DNA of 59,310 nucleotides from Nostoc sp. CCCryo 231-06 (GCA_023522315.1 JAHCSU010000290.1:1-59310), one strand, 5' to 3'. Shown: positions 28,008 to 37,663, counted from the first letter of the stretch. Translations and numbers: made by a program. Notes: generated by a model from the sequence alone, not told the origin.

Positions 28008-28504
28008 AAGTATGTTTTGTTGATTGTAGTAATTGAGTGGCGATAGCAATAAATATTACAGGCTACACGCAGATACGGTGAGAGCATTTGATAATTTATC
28101 CGCGTCACCGCATCTTGTTTGATCACCCCAGAATACTTACCTATTTAGTTCAAACTCCTCACTCATTGTTATTATCAGCGAACCAATCACTTTAGGACTT
28201 CTTGCTACCATCAGATTAAGTAGATATAAAATTACTGGATTACTTGTAAAGATTTGGTGATTTTTTTTCAGGAAAAAAATAACTTAGCGTTGAAATTACT
28301 GTTCTATAAGGGTTTTTCCTGGTAGCGAGTATCACTAAAGAGTGAATCAGACATAAGTTTTTATGGTAGTCTATCAACAAAGTCATAAATAATTTTGAGC
28401 GTCAATAAGATTCAAAATGCTCATTTTAACAAGCTATTAATTCTAGTTCGATATGTAGAAACATAGCTTTTGATGTATTACTAAATCTAATTATTATCTA
28501 AGTA
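28008..28504. other. 497-base divergent spacer
   Basis: No gene is seen. AT-rich promoter region between the hydrolase and the protein at 28505. Confidence 0.4.
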
Positions 28505-29107
28505 ATGGTAAGGCGGGATGTCATGGTAAAGCAGGCTACTCTTCAATTAAATAAACTACCAACGATTGAAGACGCTAAATTTGCGTTTGACAACTTTAAT
28601 ATACAAAGTGAAATTAAAGCTTCAGCTTGGGGGGATCAGGTCGAGTCAGCTATTGACGCTGACAGAATTACTGTACCTACTTGTATTTGTTTAGACTTAG
28701 AAGACTTAAAGTGTTTTGAACCAGTAGAGCGCCAGTATGAACGCTGGGGAGTAATTTTTCACAATTCTATAGCAATACAGCCATCAAATCCAGCATTTCC
28801 AGCCTATTCAGGGCTAACAGTTTTAATGGGAGCGCCCAAAAGCGGATTTTTAGAAGCTACTTTCTTGCAGGCGGTTAATTCGGTTAGCGCCTTTGTCACT
28901 AGTTCGCAACGGCTAGTGCTTTCCGCCTACGATCGCGATCGGCAACTCCTCGCTCAAACTGCACTACCAAGCGCCAATCTTGCCAATTCAGACTCGGCAA
29001 TTTCCCCCAATACCTTATTATCTATAACTGGGAATAACATCTACAGCGTTACCTTCTGTGCTTTTGATGGCCAATTCACCCTTGATAACTTTCGTTTTTG
29101 TCTTTAA
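28505..29107 (+). CDS. Hypothetical beta-rich protein
   Basis: A 200-residue protein with two possible starts (Met1 or Met7). I do not recognise a named family. The second half alternates hydrophobic strands (FLEATFLQAVNSVSAFVTSSQRLVLSAYD in outline) and ends YSVTFCAFDGQFTLDNFRF, which resembles the beta-sandwich core of extracytoplasmic PEP-CTERM-type proteins. There is no signal peptide or sorting signal, so a cytoplasmic location is possible. No operon partner. Confidence 0.55.
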   Translation: MVRRDVMVKQATLQLNKLPTIEDAKFAFDNFNIQSEIKASAWGDQVESAIDADRITVPTCICLDLEDLKCFEPVERQYERWGVIFHNSIAIQPSNPAFPAYSGLTVLMGAPKSGFLEATFLQAVNSVSAFVTSSQRLVLSAYDRDRQLLAQTALPSANLANSDSAISPNTLLSITGNNIYSVTFCAFDGQFTLDNFRFCL

Positions 29108-29286
29108 AAAGCTTTTATGCCCTTGCTCTGAGCCATTTAAAATGGTATCTTGATTTCCGCCGTGCTGTACTAGTCTACTATACTGTCCTTAAAAACCGGG
29201 CATCTTGTGGTTTGGGTCTTCACCCTTTCTTCAACCGTAGTAAAACTTATACAATAGTTAATTTCGTAATCAAGTAGGTAAACACT

Positions 29287-30084
29287 GTGGCACAGGCTTC
29301 GTCTTCTTGGCAGCAATTGATCAACCAGATCCCCAACTGGAACTGGTCGCATCCATTGTTCAAGACAAAGGGAGCAACAAAGCAGCAAACATTTAAGCGC
29401 TTCTCTGGGCCTGGAGGCTTTCTTGGGTTCTTAACAATCGTCGTCGCCATGTTGTTGTGGAACTGGATGCTGCTATTGGCTCTCTTAATCGGCGTTGGGA
29501 TAATGGTATTGGTTTACTCAATGCAGGAGTGGGACTGGCAATTACACTGGTCTAAGATACGTAAGTTCTTAAACAGTTCAAATCGTCGGTTAGCCTTAGC
29601 AGTCATTAGTGGTGGTCTTGCTACTGTCAGTACTTACATGGCCGCTGCAATTTGGGTTGACTCTCACAGTTCCTGGATTGCTGCTGGTGCTATTGTGCAA
29701 GGTGTAGGAACACTGTTAACTTTAATTTTATTGGTCTGGCAAATTGTCAACTTCTATGAAAATCGAGAAGAAGACCACCTCGATCAGTTGTTGGTAAATT
29801 TAACAGAAAAAGATCCATTAAAGCGGATGATTGCCCTACGTCAACTAACTAAAGTCATCAGCCGTAAGCGAGTTGATTCTTCAGTGCAGCAAGATGTTGT
29901 CGAATGCTTGCAACTCCTACTTAGTCGAGAGGAAGAAGTTGTGATCAGAGAGGCAGCTTTTAAAAGTTTACAAGCCTGCGATGACCTCCGGTCGGTCGCA
30001 GACCATCGCTTACAAGTTCTACCCCCCAAAACAGCAGCAACTTTCACACCGGTATCAGCAAAAGTCAAACACCACGTTTTTTAG
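29287..30084 (+). CDS. Membrane protein with armadillo/HEAT-like C-terminus
   Basis: A 265-residue protein with a GTG start (AQASSSWQQL). Hydrophobic segments lie at about 45-82 (FLGFLTIVVAMLLWNWMLLL and on), 100-120 and 128-152. The C-terminal 100 residues are helical with HEAT-like pairs (DPLKRMIALRQLTKVI, VVIREAAFKSLQACDD). It probably presents a cytoplasmic helical-repeat platform at the membrane. The function is unknown. It is followed by heptad repeats and the convergent ftsE gene. Confidence 0.75.
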   Translation: MAQASSSWQQLINQIPNWNWSHPLFKTKGATKQQTFKRFSGPGGFLGFLTIVVAMLLWNWMLLLALLIGVGIMVLVYSMQEWDWQLHWSKIRKFLNSSNRRLALAVISGGLATVSTYMAAAIWVDSHSSWIAAGAIVQGVGTLLTLILLVWQIVNFYENREEDHLDQLLVNLTEKDPLKRMIALRQLTKVISRKRVDSSVQQDVVECLQLLLSREEEVVIREAAFKSLQACDDLRSVADHRLQVLPPKTAATFTPVSAKVKHHVF

Positions 30085-30136
30085 TCCTTTGTCCTCTGTC
30101 ATTTGTCCTTTGTCCTTTGCAAATGACTAATGACTA
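30083..30136. repeat. Heptad short tandem repeats
   Basis: Tandem tttgtcc-type heptads switch to aatgact heptads. This is a typical heptameric repeat stretch between convergent genes. Confidence 0.75.
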
Positions 30137-30880
30137 TTTACGAGACAACTGTCCATTGCGAACCTGCACTACCGGATGATTGCATCGCCGTACCAATTGT
30201 TCATCGTGGGTGCTAACAATTACTGTAGCTCCAAAGGAATTTAACTTCTGGAGAATCTGGATCACTTGCCAGGAATTATCTGGATCGAGATTTCCAGTAG
30301 GCTCATCCGCCAACAGCAGGGGTGGTGTACCAACGATCGCACGAGCAATACTTACCCGTTGTTGCTCTCCTCCAGACAGTTGATCTGGAAAGCAGTCAGC
30401 TTTACTCAGCAAACCCACCAGCTTCAAGGTTGGTTCTAAGCGGCGTTGAATTTCTTTACGGGTATACCCTTGAGCTTGCAGCACAAAAGTCACATTTTCC
30501 GCTACTGTTCGTTGGGTAATCAGTTTGTAGTCTTGAAAGACAATGCCAATTCGTCGCCGCAATAATGACAAGCGATCGCCCCGTAAACCCGCTACATTAC
30601 ATCCATCAACAATTACTTCTCCCTGCGTCGCTAACTCCTGTCCATACAGCAGTTTCAAGAGCGTTGATTTACCAGAACCACTTGGCCCTGTGATAAATAG
30701 AAATTCTCCCTTTTTTACCTCAAGGTTCGCATTTAACAAGGCGTGAGTGCCATTAGTATAAGTCTTGCTTACAGATTGCAATTGCACCTTGACAGTAGTA
30801 TTGCTACCGTGCTGTTGAGTTTTATTGTTCTCGCTATGAACGGATTTATCTGTTTTAACTTGAGTTGTTAATACTGGCAT
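30134..30880 (-). CDS. ftsE: FtsE-like ABC transporter ATPase
   Basis: A 248-residue ABC ATPase: Walker [14 protein letters not shown]-loop VFQDYKLI, signature [15 protein letters not shown], Walker [13 protein letters not shown]. The close match to the FtsE type ([31 protein letters not shown]) points to the FtsEX complex, which couples cell-wall hydrolysis to division. There is a 25-residue polar extension at the N-terminus. No ftsX is adjacent, so the partner must lie elsewhere. A LolD/MacB-type exporter ATPase is the alternative. Confidence 0.85.
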   Translation of the reverse strand: MPVLTTQVKTDKSVHSENNKTQQHGSNTTVKVQLQSVSKTYTNGTHALLNANLEVKKGEFLFITGPSGSGKSTLLKLLYGQELATQGEVIVDGCNVAGLRGDRLSLLRRRIGIVFQDYKLITQRTVAENVTFVLQAQGYTRKEIQRRLEPTLKLVGLLSKADCFPDQLSGGEQQRVSIARAIVGTPPLLLADEPTGNLDPDNSWQVIQILQKLNSFGATVIVSTHDEQLVRRCNHPVVQVRNGQLSRK

Positions 30881-30942
30881 TGTTAAATTTTCCTTATCCC
30901 CACAACTAAATAGCTTACGGGTTTAGATTTGATATTCCTCTC

Positions 30943-30974
30943 AAAAATAAGGATTCCCAGGTTTCGCCTGGGAA
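30943..30974 (-). terminator. Possible terminator after the WecG/TagA gene
   Basis: The stem ttcccagg/cctgggaa has a 5-base loop. On the minus strand it is followed by tccttattttt. It lies between the glycosyltransferase gene and ftsE. Confidence 0.4.
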
Positions 30975-31060
30975 TTGAAAATTTAACAAAGAAAATTTAA
31001 AATTTTTGCAGCCTTTAAGATCAACCAAGTAATAACACTTAGAATTCCCCACTCTTGTAC

Positions 31061-31080
31061 AGACGCGATTCATCGCGTCT
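31061..31080. repeat. Palindrome agacgcga/tcgcgtct
   Basis: An 8-bp stem with a 4-base loop directly after the stop of the glycosyltransferase gene. A related gagacgcgatta start occurs at 52921. Probably a dispersed palindrome; a role in 3' end formation is possible. Confidence 0.5.
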
Positions 31081-31081
31081 C

Positions 31082-31837
31082 TCAACTAATTGCACCCCTT
31101 GCTGTCAAACGATAAACAAACGCTTTCACAGCAAACGCTGGTAAAGCCAACATCCGCCGCCAACGCCAAGGTTCTTGATAAAGCCGATACAACCATTCCA
31201 AATTATTATTTCCTAACCAGGCGGGAGCGCGAGTTTTAGTTCCCGACCAAATATCAAAACTACCACCAACACCAATCCAAATTGCTTGAGGACACAAATG
31301 GCGGTTTTCGGCAATCCATAACTCTTGACGTGGCACTCCCAAACCGACAAAAATCACTTGTGGCTGCAATTGAACCAGAGTTTGTTGCAATTGTGCTTCT
31401 TCTTCTGGGGAATGGTAGCCTGAGTGAGTGCCTACTATACTCAAATCTGGAATTTGCTGCTGCCAAAAATCTGCCGCAGTTGAGGCTACTCCAGGCGCTC
31501 CTCCATAGAAAAAAACCTTTGCCCCTGTCTTCTGTTGCCCAATTTCTTGCAAAAGTTTTTCTGCTAGTTCAATCCCCGGAAAACGCTGCACTTTTTGCCA
31601 TAACAGCCATCGCAAATACAGAACAACCCCGGCTCCATCTGGAATCACTAGTTCAGCATTTTTAATGACCTGAGCGAGGATTTTATTCTGCTCTGCCTGC
31701 ATAGTCATTTCTGCATTGAGCGTTACTACATGAATTCCTTTGCCTGCACGCAGGCATTCTAACAACCAGCCTGGATAGTTGGCCATCACATGAACTGGTA
31801 TTCCTAACACTGAAAATGCTTCATTGCCTTTAGACAT
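31082..31837 (-). CDS. WecG/TagA/CpsF family glycosyltransferase
   Basis: A 251-residue protein of the WecG/TagA/CpsF family (GT26), which transfers N-acetyl-aminosugars such as ManNAc to lipid-linked precursors of surface polysaccharides. The motifs HVVTLNAEMTMQA, ELVIPDGAGVV, VFFYGGAPGVA, VFVGLGVPRQELWI and WIGVGGSFDIWSG are all present. The C-terminal basic amphipathic segment (LYRLYQEPWRWRRML) likely touches the membrane. The acceptor cannot be told; no polysaccharide genes are next to it. Confidence 0.93.
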   Translation of the reverse strand: MSKGNEAFSVLGIPVHVMANYPGWLLECLRAGKGIHVVTLNAEMTMQAEQNKILAQVIKNAELVIPDGAGVVLYLRWLLWQKVQRFPGIELAEKLLQEIGQQKTGAKVFFYGGAPGVASTAADFWQQQIPDLSIVGTHSGYHSPEEEAQLQQTLVQLQPQVIFVGLGVPRQELWIAENRHLCPQAIWIGVGGSFDIWSGTKTRAPAWLGNNNLEWLYRLYQEPWRWRRMLALPAFAVKAFVYRLTARGAIS

Positions 31838-32159
31838 AGCCTATTCTGGGTTAACCTCACACCAGATTTACTTGAATGTCAAGTTTATCAAATTTTTTAT
31901 ATTAGAAGTTACACATGAGAGATTCCCATTGCCCTGCAACAATAGAAAGCATAACTAATTAGTCTTGGGCGCTTGTACTTGGGCTAAACCAGTCCAAACT
32001 TGATTGTTAAAGTGTAATATTTTACTAAGTATAAAACGCTCAACTCCTAACTCTGGTTCCGGGAACAGAAACCCCCACTATACTACTTGCAGTTATTGTG
32101 GGAGTATGTCACGAAACTCGACTTTCTGGTTAAGGTAGTGTAACGGTCTGAAGTTGGCT
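31838..32159. other. 322-base divergent promoter region
   Basis: No gene is seen. Promoter region for the glycosyltransferase (minus) and the LuxR-type regulator (plus). Confidence 0.4.
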
Positions 32160-32879
32160 ATGAGTAAAATTCGTATCGCTCTGATTGAAGATCATGACCT
32201 AACTCGTGTAGGTATTCGGACAGCACTACTGCAAAAGGATGACATTCAAGTTGTAGGTGAAGCTGCCAATGCTGTTGAGGGGCTAAAGATGTTAAAAATG
32301 GTACAACCAGATATTGCCATTGTAGATATTGGTTTACCAGATAAGGATGGCATTGAACTGACACGGGAGGTAAAATCTACAGCTAATGGGCAGCAGCTAT
32401 TAACAAAGGTGTTAATTTTGACGCTGCGGGATAACAAAGAAGCTGTGTTGGCAGCTTTTGCGGCTGGTGCAGACTCTTACTGTATGAAAGATATCAAATT
32501 TGATAATTTGCTGGAAGCAATAAGAGTAACTTACAATGGCAACGCCTGGATCGATCCCGCGATCGCTCGGATTGTATTACAACAAGCGCAACAAAATCCC
32601 CAAAAGTTGGAATCAGCTTTTGTAGATACTAAGACCATTGCCTCTAACCCTTATTATGTCGAGAATCTAGAAGGAATTCAACCTTACACCCTGACAGAAA
32701 GGGAATTGGAAGTGCTACAGTTGATTGTCGAAGGTTGTAGTAATGCAGTAATTGCCGAAAGGCTTTATATCACTGTTGGTACTGTTAAAACTCACGTTCG
32801 CAATATTTTGAATAAGCTATGTGCCGATGACCGTACCCAAGCAGCAGTTCGCGCCTTGCGTTCTGGGTTAGTAGGATAA
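32160..32879 (+). CDS. NarL/LuxR-type response regulator
   Basis: A 239-residue transcription regulator. The receiver domain holds D11 (EDHD) and phosphoacceptor D56 (AIVDIGLPDKDG). A linker of about 45 residues follows, then a LuxR-type helix-turn-helix (LTERELEVLQLIVEGCSNAVIAERLY, VGTVKTHVRNIL). I take the ATG giving MSKIRIALIEDH; a TTG two codons upstream is open. It probably binds DNA after phosphorylation by a kinase not in view. The REC-PP2C gene downstream may be part of the same signalling set, but the 150-base gap makes an operon uncertain. Confidence 0.92.
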   Translation: MSKIRIALIEDHDLTRVGIRTALLQKDDIQVVGEAANAVEGLKMLKMVQPDIAIVDIGLPDKDGIELTREVKSTANGQQLLTKVLILTLRDNKEAVLAAFAAGADSYCMKDIKFDNLLEAIRVTYNGNAWIDPAIARIVLQQAQQNPQKLESAFVDTKTIASNPYYVENLEGIQPYTLTERELEVLQLIVEGCSNAVIAERLYITVGTVKTHVRNILNKLCADDRTQAAVRALRSGLVG

Positions 32880-33028
32880 GGTTAAATTGAGTGAACAGTT
32901 ATCAAGTTTTAAAACACTGATAACTGATAACTTTTGAAAATGATTAGTTATTAATTTTTTGTTGATTCTCCGGTGGGATAAAAATTATATTATCTCGCCA
33001 TTCAAATATGTGAAAACTAAAGTCAAAT

Positions 33029-34702
33029 ATGGCGGAAATCGGGGTGGACAAACTTAAGCTCATGGTGGTAGATGATGAGCCAGATAACTTAGATTTACTC
33101 TACCGCACTTTTAGGCGAGATTTTCAAGTATATAAAGCCAATCATGCCTTTGCCGCTCTGGAAATCTTGGATCAGTTTGGTGAAATGGCAGTGATTATTT
33201 CTGACCAAAGAATGCCAGAAATGAATGGCACCGAATTTTTTAGTCACATCGTAGAGCGCTTTCCAGACACGATTCGGATTTTGTTAACTGGTTTTACTGA
33301 TGTCGAAGATTTGGTGGATGCAATTAACTCCGGTCAGGTATTCAAGTACATTACCAAACCCTGGAATCCTGAACGGCTAAGAGCGTTAGTTGAGCAAGCC
33401 ACTGATACATATCGTCTAGTTAAGAAGCGCACGCGAGAGTTGAGTCGGGCCCTACAACGAGAATCTTTGTTTAATGCTGTAACAACGGCAATTCGAGAGT
33501 CTCTAGACTACGACAGTATGCTGCAAAAAATTGTCGCAACTATTGGACAAACATTTGAAGCTAGCAATTGCTTGCTCAGACCAGTAGAGGACGATCGCCT
33601 CACACAAGACCAGTTCTCATACCGCGATCCGAAATTAGATGTATCAGATTGCTTCTTCGACCCCAGTGTTTTAATTGAAAAAGTGCTGGAAACCCGTCAT
33701 TATCAACTTGCTCAAGATGTATATGAGGGTAATCCTTCTCACCACTTGGTAGTGCCACTTAGCTATCAGCAGCATTTATTGGCTGTGCTGGTTCTCCATC
33801 AATGGGGACGCGATCGCCCCTGGCAAGATGAAGACATCCAACTGATTGCAGGTGTTGCCGAACAAGCAGCCTTAGCCCTCTCTCAAGCAAAACTCTACCA
33901 GCGCCTCCAAGAAAAACAACAGCAGATTCACAATGAGTTGGAGGTAGCTCGCCAAATTCAATACAACTTGCTACGCCAAACTTTACCTGACATCAAAGGT
34001 GTGAAGGTGCAAGCTTGCTGTTACCCAGCGCGGGAAGTGGGAGGCGATTTTTTTGAAGTGTTTGTCCATCCCAAAGGCGACTTGTGGTTGGCAGTGGGTG
34101 ATGTCTCTGGCAAGGGCGTTCCAGCTGCTTTATTTATGGCTAGTATTATTTCAGTATTGCGCCGGGAATTATCTCAAGAAGCACCAGCCGAGCCAAATGT
34201 GGTCATGCAGAACCTCAACCACGCTCTCAATGAAGACTTGATTAGCAACAATTATTTCATCACTCTTGTGTTAGCCTGTTATACCCCTAGCACTAAGGAA
34301 CTTGTCTACACTAATGCAGGTCATATTTATCCACTGTTATGGTCACGCCAAGGTGCTTTAAATAACAATCCCAATTACCTGAAAGTTCGCAGCGTTCCTT
34401 TGGGGATCTTGCCTAAGTGGCAGGCAGAGTCTGGTCGCTTAGTTCTCGCTGCTGGAGACACATTGTTACTGGCCAGCGATGGAATTACAGAAGCAATGAT
34501 ATCAAATAAACATGATTTTTCAGTAATAACCGAGCCTGACGTTGACCCAGTTAACCGTTCTATGCTGAACCAAGATGGTCTTTGGCAACTCTTGCAACAA
34601 GAGCAACAACCCCTTTCTCTTAACCATTTACTAGCTCGCATCCAGGCAGACAACCCCGTTCAAGAAGATGATCAAACTATACTTTCACTGGAGATTTTAT
34701 AA
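33029..34702 (+). CDS. REC-GAF-PP2C (SpoIIE-type) serine phosphatase
   Basis: A 557-residue protein with three parts: a receiver domain (about 8-125, phosphoacceptor D59 in IISDQRMPEMNG, K in YITKPW), a GAF domain (about 150-290), and a coiled segment leading to a SpoIIE/RsbU phosphatase (about 335-557: REVGGDFFEVF, LAVGDVSGKGVPAALFMA, LLLASDGITEA). It should dephosphorylate an anti-anti-sigma-type protein in response to phosphorylation or GAF ligand binding. The RsbW-like gene follows after only 3 bases, completing two of the three partner-switching members. Confidence 0.93.
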   Translation: MAEIGVDKLKLMVVDDEPDNLDLLYRTFRRDFQVYKANHAFAALEILDQFGEMAVIISDQRMPEMNGTEFFSHIVERFPDTIRILLTGFTDVEDLVDAINSGQVFKYITKPWNPERLRALVEQATDTYRLVKKRTRELSRALQRESLFNAVTTAIRESLDYDSMLQKIVATIGQTFEASNCLLRPVEDDRLTQDQFSYRDPKLDVSDCFFDPSVLIEKVLETRHYQLAQDVYEGNPSHHLVVPLSYQQHLLAVLVLHQWGRDRPWQDEDIQLIAGVAEQAALALSQAKLYQRLQEKQQQIHNELEVARQIQYNLLRQTLPDIKGVKVQACCYPAREVGGDFFEVFVHPKGDLWLAVGDVSGKGVPAALFMASIISVLRRELSQEAPAEPNVVMQNLNHALNEDLISNNYFITLVLACYTPSTKELVYTNAGHIYPLLWSRQGALNNNPNYLKVRSVPLGILPKWQAESGRLVLAAGDTLLLASDGITEAMISNKHDFSVITEPDVDPVNRSMLNQDGLWQLLQQEQQPLSLNHLLARIQADNPVQEDDQTILSLEIL

Positions 34703-34705
34703 GTA

Positions 34706-35131
34706 ATGAAAAGTGAGCTTCATGTACCAAGTGACTTGAGTTTTCTTAATATTGTCGAAACCTGGCTGCTGGGATGTTTGAAAATCCAGCTAGGAGAATC
34801 TGTGGACTGGTCACGGCAATCAAGTCGTTTGAGGCTGGCTTTAGTAGAAGCCTACTCAAATGCAGTCCGTCATGCCCACAAGGACAAACCAAATTTACCG
34901 ATTTTACTGCGTTTGGAAGTGAAAGACCGGGATCTTGTGCTAGAAGTCTGGGACTACGGCGAAGGCTTTGATATGTCTAACTACTATCCTCCAAACCCTA
35001 TGGAAAAACAAGAAGGTGGTTATGGTTGGCTAATTATGAATCGTCTCATGGATAAAGTAGACTACAGGTTGCAGATTGATGGTGCCAACTGTCTAAAGTT
35101 AGAAGCTACTTTACCCGAATTAGTGAAATAG
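34706..35131 (+). CDS. RsbW-like anti-sigma factor / serine kinase
   Basis: A 141-residue HATPase_c domain of the RsbW type: N box ALVEAYSNAVRHAH, G1 WDYGEGFDM and G2 GGYGWLIMNRLMD. These proteins phosphorylate a STAS antagonist and bind a sigma factor or other target. It lies 3 bases after the PP2C phosphatase gene and is surely co-transcribed. No STAS protein is adjacent, so the third member must be encoded elsewhere. Confidence 0.9.
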   Translation: MKSELHVPSDLSFLNIVETWLLGCLKIQLGESVDWSRQSSRLRLALVEAYSNAVRHAHKDKPNLPILLRLEVKDRDLVLEVWDYGEGFDMSNYYPPNPMEKQEGGYGWLIMNRLMDKVDYRLQIDGANCLKLEATLPELVK

Positions 35132-35233
35132 ATAAAAGTTACTACTTTTCAAGTAATGTGTTATTTGAATTTTTCATGATTGGATTTTATTTTGATTACG
35201 ATCAAACATTGCCTAAACTATTATACTTATTTG

Positions 35234-35671
35234 CTAGTTTTCACGACGTAAAGAAAGTAACTCTTGGGGAGAAGCTAAAAGTTTGATTTTAGTATATGAA
35301 ATTTGCCGTTCTTGGTTGAGGATAAATAACCACAAGACATTTACACTACACCACGAAGTTTGTGCTTTGCCTGTTACCTGGACTTGAATCGTAGCGTTTT
35401 CTAAAGCCTCAGCTATTCCCGTGTTGGGATAAGCTTTAATGTTTTGGGATTCTTGTTTTAAGTAGGCTGCGATCGCATCTGTTCCCACAATATCAGATTC
35501 AAATGGGGGACGCATCACACCATCTACCGCAAATAAGGCAGCAGTTGCCTCAAATTCTCCTGCATTTAAGGTTTCAAAATAACGCAGTACACTTGTTTCT
35601 GTAATTCCCTCAATCTGGAATTCTTCTTTCAACTGTTCAGTAGAGGTCACGTCGCTTCGCTCCGAATTCAA
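35234..35671 (-). CDS. OCP C-terminal-domain homologue (CTDH), carotenoid-binding
   Basis: A 145-residue NTF2-like protein matching CTDH, the stand-alone homologue of the orange carotenoid protein C-terminal domain. Core: SVLRYFETLNAGEF..., MRPPFESDIVGTDAIAAYL, TSWCSVNVLWLFILNQ, IKLLASPQELLSL. Tyr31 and Trp114 match the ketocarotenoid-contacting Tyr/Trp of OCP. Cys108 fits the cysteine described for dimer control in Anabaena CTDH. Known CTDHs carry carotenoid from membranes to HCPs and quench singlet oxygen. The first 12 residues are partly coded by repeat-like DNA (ggagcgaagcgacgtgac) and may not be native. An HCP gene lies 6 kb away. Confidence 0.88.
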   Translation of the reverse strand: MNSERSDVTSTEQLKEEFQIEGITETSVLRYFETLNAGEFEATAALFAVDGVMRPPFESDIVGTDAIAAYLKQESQNIKAYPNTGIAEALENATIQVQVTGKAQTSWCSVNVLWLFILNQERQISYTKIKLLASPQELLSLRREN

Positions 35672-36054
35672 AATTAAAAATTAACAATCTCCATAAATTT
35701 ATTTATGGAGATGTATCCTTTTTTACGTTTATACGTAAAAATATCTGTATTGTATTACCTAAATATTAATTTCAATACAAAAATAGCTAAGAAGAAACCT
35801 GCTGTTGAGATAGATTGCCACATTTGTATAAATCTTCCTGACGATGGTAGATATGTTGCAACATAGCGGTTCTCAATTGCATGGGAATACAGACCACTCG
35901 TAGGGGCACAGCATTAGTGTGCCTCTACCATGTTTTGAATCCAAAGGAAAATTGCTATAAATAAAATTTATATATAAAGTAAGCAACAAATGTTAACCAA
36001 AGGTAGTAATGTATAATTAAATCGCCTTTATTGAGGCAAAATACAGATAAAAAA
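35672..36054. other. Spacer between CTDH and queG
   Basis: It is non-coding and carries the repeat element at 35863-35959. It should hold the divergent promoters of CTDH and queG. Confidence 0.45.
35863..35959. repeat. 97-bp inverted-repeat element (agcggttc family, copy 2)
   Basis: It starts atagcggttctcaattgc and ends aaaattgctata, a decayed inverted pair. Its inside has gtaggggcacagc, as in the copy at 40764. Confidence 0.55.
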
Positions 36055-37029
36055 ATGAATCAGTATTCCGTAACAAGCAGCAATGTAGTGAAAGAAAAAG
36101 CCAGCGAGTTGGGCTTTCACAAAGTTGGAATTGCTGCTGTAGATAGGGTAGATGCCACAGAAGCGCAGAGGTTACAAGCATGGATTGAACTGGGTTATCA
36201 CGCCGATATGGAATGGATGGCTAACCCAAAACGTCAAGATATTCGCTTAGTGATGCCAGAAGCGCGATCGCTAGTGTGTGTGGCGCTAAATTACTACACA
36301 GCACATCAACGTCCAGAAGGCGAGGAATACGCCAAAATTTCTCGTTATGGCTGGGGAAGGGATTATCACAAGGTAATGCATAAAAAACTCAAACAGCTAG
36401 CCATCTGCTTAGAATCACTTGGTGAAGGTGTATTAGCTCGTTATTATGCAGACACTGGCCCGGTACAAGATAAAGTGTTAGCTCAACTTGCCGGAATTGG
36501 TTGGATTGCCAAAAATGGTAATGTGATTACACGGGAATATGGCTCTTGGGTATTTTTGGGAGAAGTGTTGACCAATTTGGAATTAGAGAGCGATCGCCCG
36601 CATACAGAACACTGCGGTAGCTGTACTCGTTGTCTTCAGGCTTGTCCTACGGGTGCAATTACTCAGCCTTTTGTTGTGGATGCTAATCGCTGTATTGCTT
36701 ATCATACGATTGAAAATCGGGCAGAGGAATTGCCAGAGACAGTAACACCCCATTTGCAAGGCTGGGTTGCTGGTTGTGATATTTGCCAAGATGTTTGTCC
36801 TTGGAATCAACGTTTTGCCAGCCCAACTGATATTGAAGACTTTCAGCCTTATCCTGGGAATATTGCTCCCAAACTGCTAGAATTAGCCCAAATCTCACAC
36901 CAGGAGTGGAATAAACGATTTCCAGCATCTGCCTTGCGGCGGATTAAGCCAGAAATGTTACGACGCAACGCCCTAGCTAATCTTGACGCATCCAGGCGGA
37001 ATAATGACCCCGAAAGTAATTATTTTTGA
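36055..37029 (+). CDS. queG: Epoxyqueuosine reductase
   Basis: A 324-residue cobalamin- and iron-sulfur-dependent enzyme that converts epoxyqueuosine to queuosine in tRNA, the last step of queuosine synthesis. Two [4Fe-4S] motifs are visible: HCGSCTRCLQACPTGAI and GCDICQDVCPWN. The N-terminal half has the QueG segments ARYYADTGPVQDK and GWIAKNGNVIT. I prefer the ATG giving MNQYSVTSSN; a TTG eight codons earlier is open. Its 3' end overlaps the HAD gene by 26 bases, so the two are co-transcribed. Confidence 0.95.
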   Translation: MNQYSVTSSNVVKEKASELGFHKVGIAAVDRVDATEAQRLQAWIELGYHADMEWMANPKRQDIRLVMPEARSLVCVALNYYTAHQRPEGEEYAKISRYGWGRDYHKVMHKKLKQLAICLESLGEGVLARYYADTGPVQDKVLAQLAGIGWIAKNGNVITREYGSWVFLGEVLTNLELESDRPHTEHCGSCTRCLQACPTGAITQPFVVDANRCIAYHTIENRAEELPETVTPHLQGWVAGCDICQDVCPWNQRFASPTDIEDFQPYPGNIAPKLLELAQISHQEWNKRFPASALRRIKPEMLRRNALANLDASRRNNDPESNYF

Positions 37030-37639
37030 TTTTGATGGCACAATTGCTGATACAGTAGATGCCCTTGTAAGTATTGCCAATCGTCTAGCTATAGACTTTG
37101 GTTATAGACAAATAAGCCCAGAGCAATTAGCCCACCTTAAAAACTTAACATCTAGGGAAATTATTAAGTACTCAGGAGTTTCTCTATTTAAAATACCTTT
37201 TTTAGTTAAAAAAGTTAAAGGAGAATTAAAAAACAAAATTCCCGAATTAAAGCCAATTCCTGGAATTAAAGAAGCATTAATAGAACTGCAAAAGGAAGGA
37301 TATAAACTGGGAATTATAACTTCTAACTCTAAAGAAAATGTGACGCAATTCCTGACAATAAATGATTTAAATCACCTATTTGATTTTATCTACTCAGGAA
37401 TTACAATTTTTGGTAAAACAACCATAATCAATAATGTATTGAGGCAAAAGCAACTCCAACCTCAAGAAGTTATTTATGTCGGAGATGAAACCAGAGATAT
37501 AGAAGCATCAAAGAAAGCAAATATCCAAGTGATTGCAGTCACTTGGGGCTTTAACTCACCGGAAGCACTAGCCAAGCAAAATCCAGATTATTTAATTCAC
37601 CGTCCTAGCGAACTATTAGAAGTGATGAATGGGTGTTAA
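37004..37639 (+). CDS. HAD-family phosphatase (phosphoglycolate phosphatase-like)
   Basis: A 211-residue haloacid-dehalogenase-type hydrolase. Motif I is IIFDFDGTIADT (nucleophile Asp), motif II IITSNS, motif III is the Lys in the FGKTTIINN region, and motif IV is VGDETRDIEASKKAN. The cap insertion after motif I places it near Gph-type phosphatases. I start it at ATG 37004 (MTPKVIIFD); an earlier ATG adds seven unlikely residues. It overlaps the end of queG. The substrate is unknown. Confidence 0.92.
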   Translation: MTPKVIIFDFDGTIADTVDALVSIANRLAIDFGYRQISPEQLAHLKNLTSREIIKYSGVSLFKIPFLVKKVKGELKNKIPELKPIPGIKEALIELQKEGYKLGIITSNSKENVTQFLTINDLNHLFDFIYSGITIFGKTTIINNVLRQKQLQPQEVIYVGDETRDIEASKKANIQVIAVTWGFNSPEALAKQNPDYLIHRPSELLEVMNGC

Positions 37640-37663
37640 TTAATTAATAGTCAAAAATCGTAA

